From Planctomycetota bacterium (lineage in GTDB: Bacteria > Planctomycetota > Planctomycetia > Pirellulales > Pirellulaceae), in contig JAJRVM010000207.1 of assembly GCA_024277285.1 (NCBI GenBank), forward strand, positions 1 through 10,643: a DNA stretch of 10,643 bases, written 5' to 3'. A program made the translations under genes and the position numbers. Positions 7,147 to 10,643 of this stretch are shown here, piece after piece. The notes under the pieces are model-generated. The model had not been told where the DNA came from. It saw only the letters and a program-made list of their open reading frames with translations, and made no database searches. The number at the start of each line of letters is the position of its first letter. The first letter of the stretch is position 1.

Positions 7147-8046
7147 TTGAATACACGTCTCAGCGCTACCACTGAGTTGCGTTGGCAGGTCAACTTCTCA
7201 GCCAGTTGCCTCCACGCCGCCGCAGCATTCGCCCATGGCCAGCTTATCGTGGAACCGCGTATGGCGGAAGCGATCGCCGAGCCCGCGCAGATGCTGCGTC
7301 AAACGGTCGTTGCGGCCGGGTTGCCTCGTACTCTTTTCTGGCGCAATTTGGTTGGGCTAACCGTGGCCACGGACGGCACGCTGCACCTTGCCGAGCGCGC
7401 GGTTACCAAGACCGTCGGCGCGGCGCGTGCCGAGCAGGTTGCCGGTGAATTGGCAGCTGCGATCGCCGGTGTGGAGGCAGCCGTTCGCCAGGCCCTGCCC
7501 AACATGATGGAAGATCTTTCCCTGCGTCTACGGCCGATGCGGGAACAATGGGAAGCGCACGGCCCAGGGCTCTTGAAGTCGGTCGCGCGCTGGACCGACC
7601 CACGCGTCATTGCCGAACAGGCACAGGTGATCCTGGTCCATCCATCGCTCGGCGGTGGCGGTTCGGCTCACGTGGCGTACAACAACGTGTTGATCGAAGG
7701 CGTGTTGACCAACCCGATCGCCGCGCTTCCTGAGACGCTCCGACTGGCCTGGCTACTCGCGCAGTTAAACCTCGACTTGCCGGTTTTCAGCGAGTCGATT
7801 CACGGTAAACGCTTGCCCCATGTGGCAGAACTTGCCATGATCCCCGTTACGCTCAAAGCGGCGGAAGAACTTGACCTGCTGCGGCTTAATCCCGAGACGA
7901 TCGACTTGGCATTGAATAGCTGGCACGTCGTCACTCCTCCAGACACCGACCCGGTCGATATTCTCTGGCGCTGGTGGGGAACGTTTTGCGAAACTCGGCC
8001 ACGATGGGATATCGCCTTTACGGCACTAGATCGCATGTTTGAATAA
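7147..8046 (+). CDS. Protein of unknown function upstream of ispD
   Basis: I do not recognise a family. From the TTG at 7147 the protein is 299 aa, is not obviously secreted and has no clear membrane segment. The N-terminal half is rich in Ala and Leu, with several likely helices. A glycine-rich segment (HPSLGGGGSAH, about 165-175) is followed by a conserved-looking stretch beginning YNNVLIEGVLTNP. The C-terminus is tryptophan-rich (LWRWWGTF, near 272). Codon use looks like its neighbours, and the frame is open over 900 nt with a good ribosome-binding site, so it is a real gene. It ends in TAA, 56 nt before ispD on the same strand, so the two are probably cotranscribed. That link does not by itself give a function. 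Confidence 0.75.
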   Translation: MNTRLSATTELRWQVNFSASCLHAAAAFAHGQLIVEPRMAEAIAEPAQMLRQTVVAAGLPRTLFWRNLVGLTVATDGTLHLAERAVTKTVGAARAEQVAGELAAAIAGVEAAVRQALPNMMEDLSLRLRPMREQWEAHGPGLLKSVARWTDPRVIAEQAQVILVHPSLGGGGSAHVAYNNVLIEGVLTNPIAALPETLRLAWLLAQLNLDLPVFSESIHGKRLPHVAELAMIPVTLKAAEELDLLRLNPETIDLALNSWHVVTPPDTDPVDILWRWWGTFCETRPRWDIAFTALDRMFE

Positions 8047-8090
8047 CCCGAGGCGGTTGCAGCCGATGCCATTTGTAACCGCGCATTGAA

Positions 8091-8095
8091 GGGAG
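8091..8095 (+). promoter_or_regulatory. Shine-Dalgarno of ispD
   Basis: GGGAG lies 7 nt before the GTG at 8103. This strong match supports GTG as the true start. Confidence 0.65.
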
Positions 8096-8102
8096 ACACA
8101 CT

Positions 8103-8843
8103 GTGGCCACACTGGCTGTGATACTCGCAGCGGCCGGCAAGAGTAGCCGATTTCGCGACCAACACTACAAGAAACCGTTCGCGCCCCTGGCGAATCGCGC
8201 CGTCTGGCTCCACTCCGCCGAACGGTTCCTCAACCGCGATGACGTAAAGCAGTTGATCCTGGTCATCGATCCCGATGACCGCGACGCGTTTAACTCGAAA
8301 TTTGCCGCCAACGTGGCGATCTTGGGAATCGACGTCGTGGAAGGAGGCGCCGAGCGTTGCGATTCGATCGCCAATGCACTGGCACAGGTCCGGGACGATG
8401 TCGACCTGGTCGCCATTCACGATGCCGCGCGCCCCTGCCTGGCCGATGAATGGATCGACAGCGTGGTGTCGGCCGCGGACAAATCGGGAGCGGCCATTCT
8501 GGCGATCCCCGTCACGGGCACGATTAAACGTTCGGCAAATGGCAAACAGATCGACGAGACCGTGCCACGCACCCATTTGTGGGAAGCCCAAACACCTCAG
8601 GTTTTTCGCCGCTCTTTGCTGATCGATGCCTACGCAAAACGCAACGACTGTAATGCCACCGACGACGCCGAACTGGTCGAACGAACCGGGCAACCAGTCA
8701 CTCTCGTTCCAGGTTCGCCCATCAATATGAAAATCACCACACGCGAGGACCTCAAGTTTGCGGCCCAAGCACTCAAGGCGATGCCAAAACCGAAGTTATT
8801 AGGCCCCAGCCACCCGTTTGCCGACGATGATCTGTGGAAATGA
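8103..8843 (+). CDS. ispD: 2-C-methyl-D-erythritol 4-phosphate cytidylyltransferase (IspD)
   Basis: IspD transfers CMP from CTP to 2-C-methyl-D-erythritol 4-phosphate, the third step of the MEP isoprenoid pathway in the cytoplasm. The protein is 246 aa, close to the usual 225-240. The N-terminal nucleotide-binding signature is present (LAAAGKSSRF at 8-17, then the Lys-Lys-Pro-Phe at 23-26). It is followed by GGAERCDSIANAL at 81-93, HDAARP at 106-111, TPQVF at 164-168, TDDAELVE at 186-193 and INMKITT at 207-213, with the late lysine expected to contact the substrate. One deviation is PVTGTIK at 136-142, where many IspD proteins have Asp before the Thr. The C-terminal tail of about 20 residues past the core is slightly longer than usual. 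The start is GTG with a strong ribosome-binding site. IspF, which often neighbours or is fused to IspD, is not in the window. Confidence 0.93.
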   Translation: MATLAVILAAAGKSSRFRDQHYKKPFAPLANRAVWLHSAERFLNRDDVKQLILVIDPDDRDAFNSKFAANVAILGIDVVEGGAERCDSIANALAQVRDDVDLVAIHDAARPCLADEWIDSVVSAADKSGAAILAIPVTGTIKRSANGKQIDETVPRTHLWEAQTPQVFRRSLLIDAYAKRNDCNATDDAELVERTGQPVTLVPGSPINMKITTREDLKFAAQALKAMPKPKLLGPSHPFADDDLWK

Positions 8844-8887
8844 GCCAAGCGTCCAAATGGGACAATGGGACGTGAATGCCCCCTCAG

Positions 8888-8905
8888 CTCGCCACCGGTG
8901 ACGAG
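8888..8905. promoter_or_regulatory. Near-perfect 18-bp dyad upstream of tyrS
   Basis: CTCGCCACCGGTGACGAG is self-complementary except for one base pair and has no loop, so it suits a dimeric DNA-binding protein better than an RNA hairpin. It lies 93 nt before the tyrS ATG in the 154-bp gap after ispD. No function can be assigned. Confidence 0.3.
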
Positions 8906-8997
8906 CCCCGTTATGAATACCGGTAGAGCTTATCGAACGAACCGCTCACACAAGCGCATCAGTCTAACCGCCAAGAAACAAGTACAAGTACAACTAA

Positions 8998-10158
<1,161 letters not shown>

Positions 10159-10296
10159 CAGGGTGGCGCGTATGTGAACAACCGCCGCCGTACGGAATTG
10201 ACCGACCGCCTTACCCCGACCGACCTGGCCGGAGAAACAGTCGCCGTGTTGCGGAGCGGCAAGAAACGCTTTGCACTGCTCCGTTTCCAAAAATAA
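10159..10296 (+). pseudogene. tyrS: C-terminal remainder of the tyrS S4 domain, in frame after the stop
   Basis: Forty-five sense codons follow the TAA in the same frame and end in a second TAA at 10294-10296. They encode QGGAYVNNRR, then a polar segment, then VLRSGKKRFALLRF, the usual end of the TyrRS S4 domain. Reading frame, spacing and the final stop all fit an intact ancestor 432 aa long. There is no start codon with a ribosome-binding site that would make this a separate gene. Confidence 0.88.
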
Positions 10297-10452
10297 CGAT
10301 GTCGTACGACGAACCAAACCACTACAGACCTGCAAGAAAGCGTAACCATTTAGCCGAACGAAGTTGGACGTGCATTGAACGTTGGCTGTTTGAGGGTAGC
10401 CGTTCACGGTGCTTCGTTTCAACACAGCGACTCACGGTAAAAGCAGCGAATT
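10297..10452. other. Non-coding region downstream of tyrS
   Basis: No convincing gene is present. GTAGCCGTTCACG at 10396-10408 followed by ACACAGCGA at 10422-10430 repeats the left-end motif of the element at 4361. An open frame here runs into the palindrome cluster and is not believed. Confidence 0.55.
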
Positions 10453-10628
10453 CGGCCCGGCAGGGCCGGTACAGCCTTTGCCGGTGCCGTAAGGCACCGG
10501 TATCGTTATCAAGAGAATCGTTAGCCCCGGTAGGGGCGGCACAGGAAGGACGAGGGCTGGCGTCTGTATCGCCCCTGCCGGGGCTTTACGGATATTGTTT
10601 GCCGAGGACCGGGGCCTGACGACCCCGG
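10453..10628. repeat. Cluster of five GC-rich hairpins (REP-like)
   Basis: Five compact palindromes lie in 176 bp. They are CGGCCC/GGGCCG at 10453-10468, CCGGTGCC/GGCACCGG with a GTAA loop at 10481-10500, GCCCC/GGGGC at 10524-10537, GCCCC/GGGGC at 10571-10584 and CCGGGG/CCCCGG at 10609-10628. A 22-nt unit around GCCCCGGyAGGGGCG ending in ACAG occurs three times: at 10453-10474 and 10523-10544 in direct orientation, and at 10564-10585 inverted. This resembles REP/palindromic repeats typical of some bacterial intergenic regions. None is followed by a T-run, so intrinsic termination is not supported. They might stabilise the tyrS mRNA 3' end. Confidence 0.75.
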
Positions 10629-10643
10629 CAAGGACTATGTTGG

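Noticed and set aside
7800..8768. 322-codon - strand frame
   Set aside because: It is antisense to the unknown gene and ispD, and no domain is recognisable.
10299..10619. 106-codon + strand frame at the window end
   Set aside because: Its C-terminal half is translated palindrome DNA, and no ribosome-binding site or domain is seen.

Overview
The window looks like chromosomal DNA from a planctomycete, probably of the Pirellulales group. This is an inference from three things: the moderately high GC content, a large lipoprotein-like protein made of DUF11 repeats, and intergenic DNA full of short GC-rich palindromes. No 16S rRNA or other decisive marker is present.

Layout, left to right. Positions 39-121 are an uninterrupted homopyrimidine tract. 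A gene for a probable lipoprotein with four DUF11-like domains follows (291-2825, +), then a small stand-alone LigD-type 3'-phosphoesterase gene (2886-3266, +). Facing them is a zinc-ribbon/TerB-like protein (3279-3899, -). Positions 3900-4779 hold no convincing gene. They carry two imperfect inverted-repeat elements (4115-4344 and 4361-4623) and a four-copy 19-bp tandem repeat (4680-4748). Biosynthetic arginine decarboxylase speA lies at 4780-6699 (-). A second gene-poor stretch (6700-7146) separates speA from the divergent rightward genes: a conserved-looking protein of unknown function (7147-8046), ispD of the MEP isoprenoid pathway (8103-8843) and tyrS (8998 onward). The window ends in a cluster of GC-rich hairpins (10453-10628).

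The genes are mostly housekeeping: polyamine synthesis (speA), isoprenoid precursor synthesis (ispD) and tRNA charging (tyrS). The unknown gene and ispD are 56 nt apart and probably cotranscribed. I see no defence island, CRISPR array, transposase, phage gene or RNA gene.

The most notable observation is that tyrS is interrupted. An in-frame TAA at 10156-10158 falls inside the C-terminal S4 RNA-binding domain, and the same frame continues for 45 more codons that encode the rest of that domain. A single C-to-T change (CAA to TAA) would explain it. It could be a sequencing error, a real truncating mutation or a read-through site. The second point of interest is the repeat-rich 3900-4779 gap, whose two inverted-repeat elements look like small non-autonomous or structural repeats. 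The left-end motif of one of them recurs downstream of tyrS.
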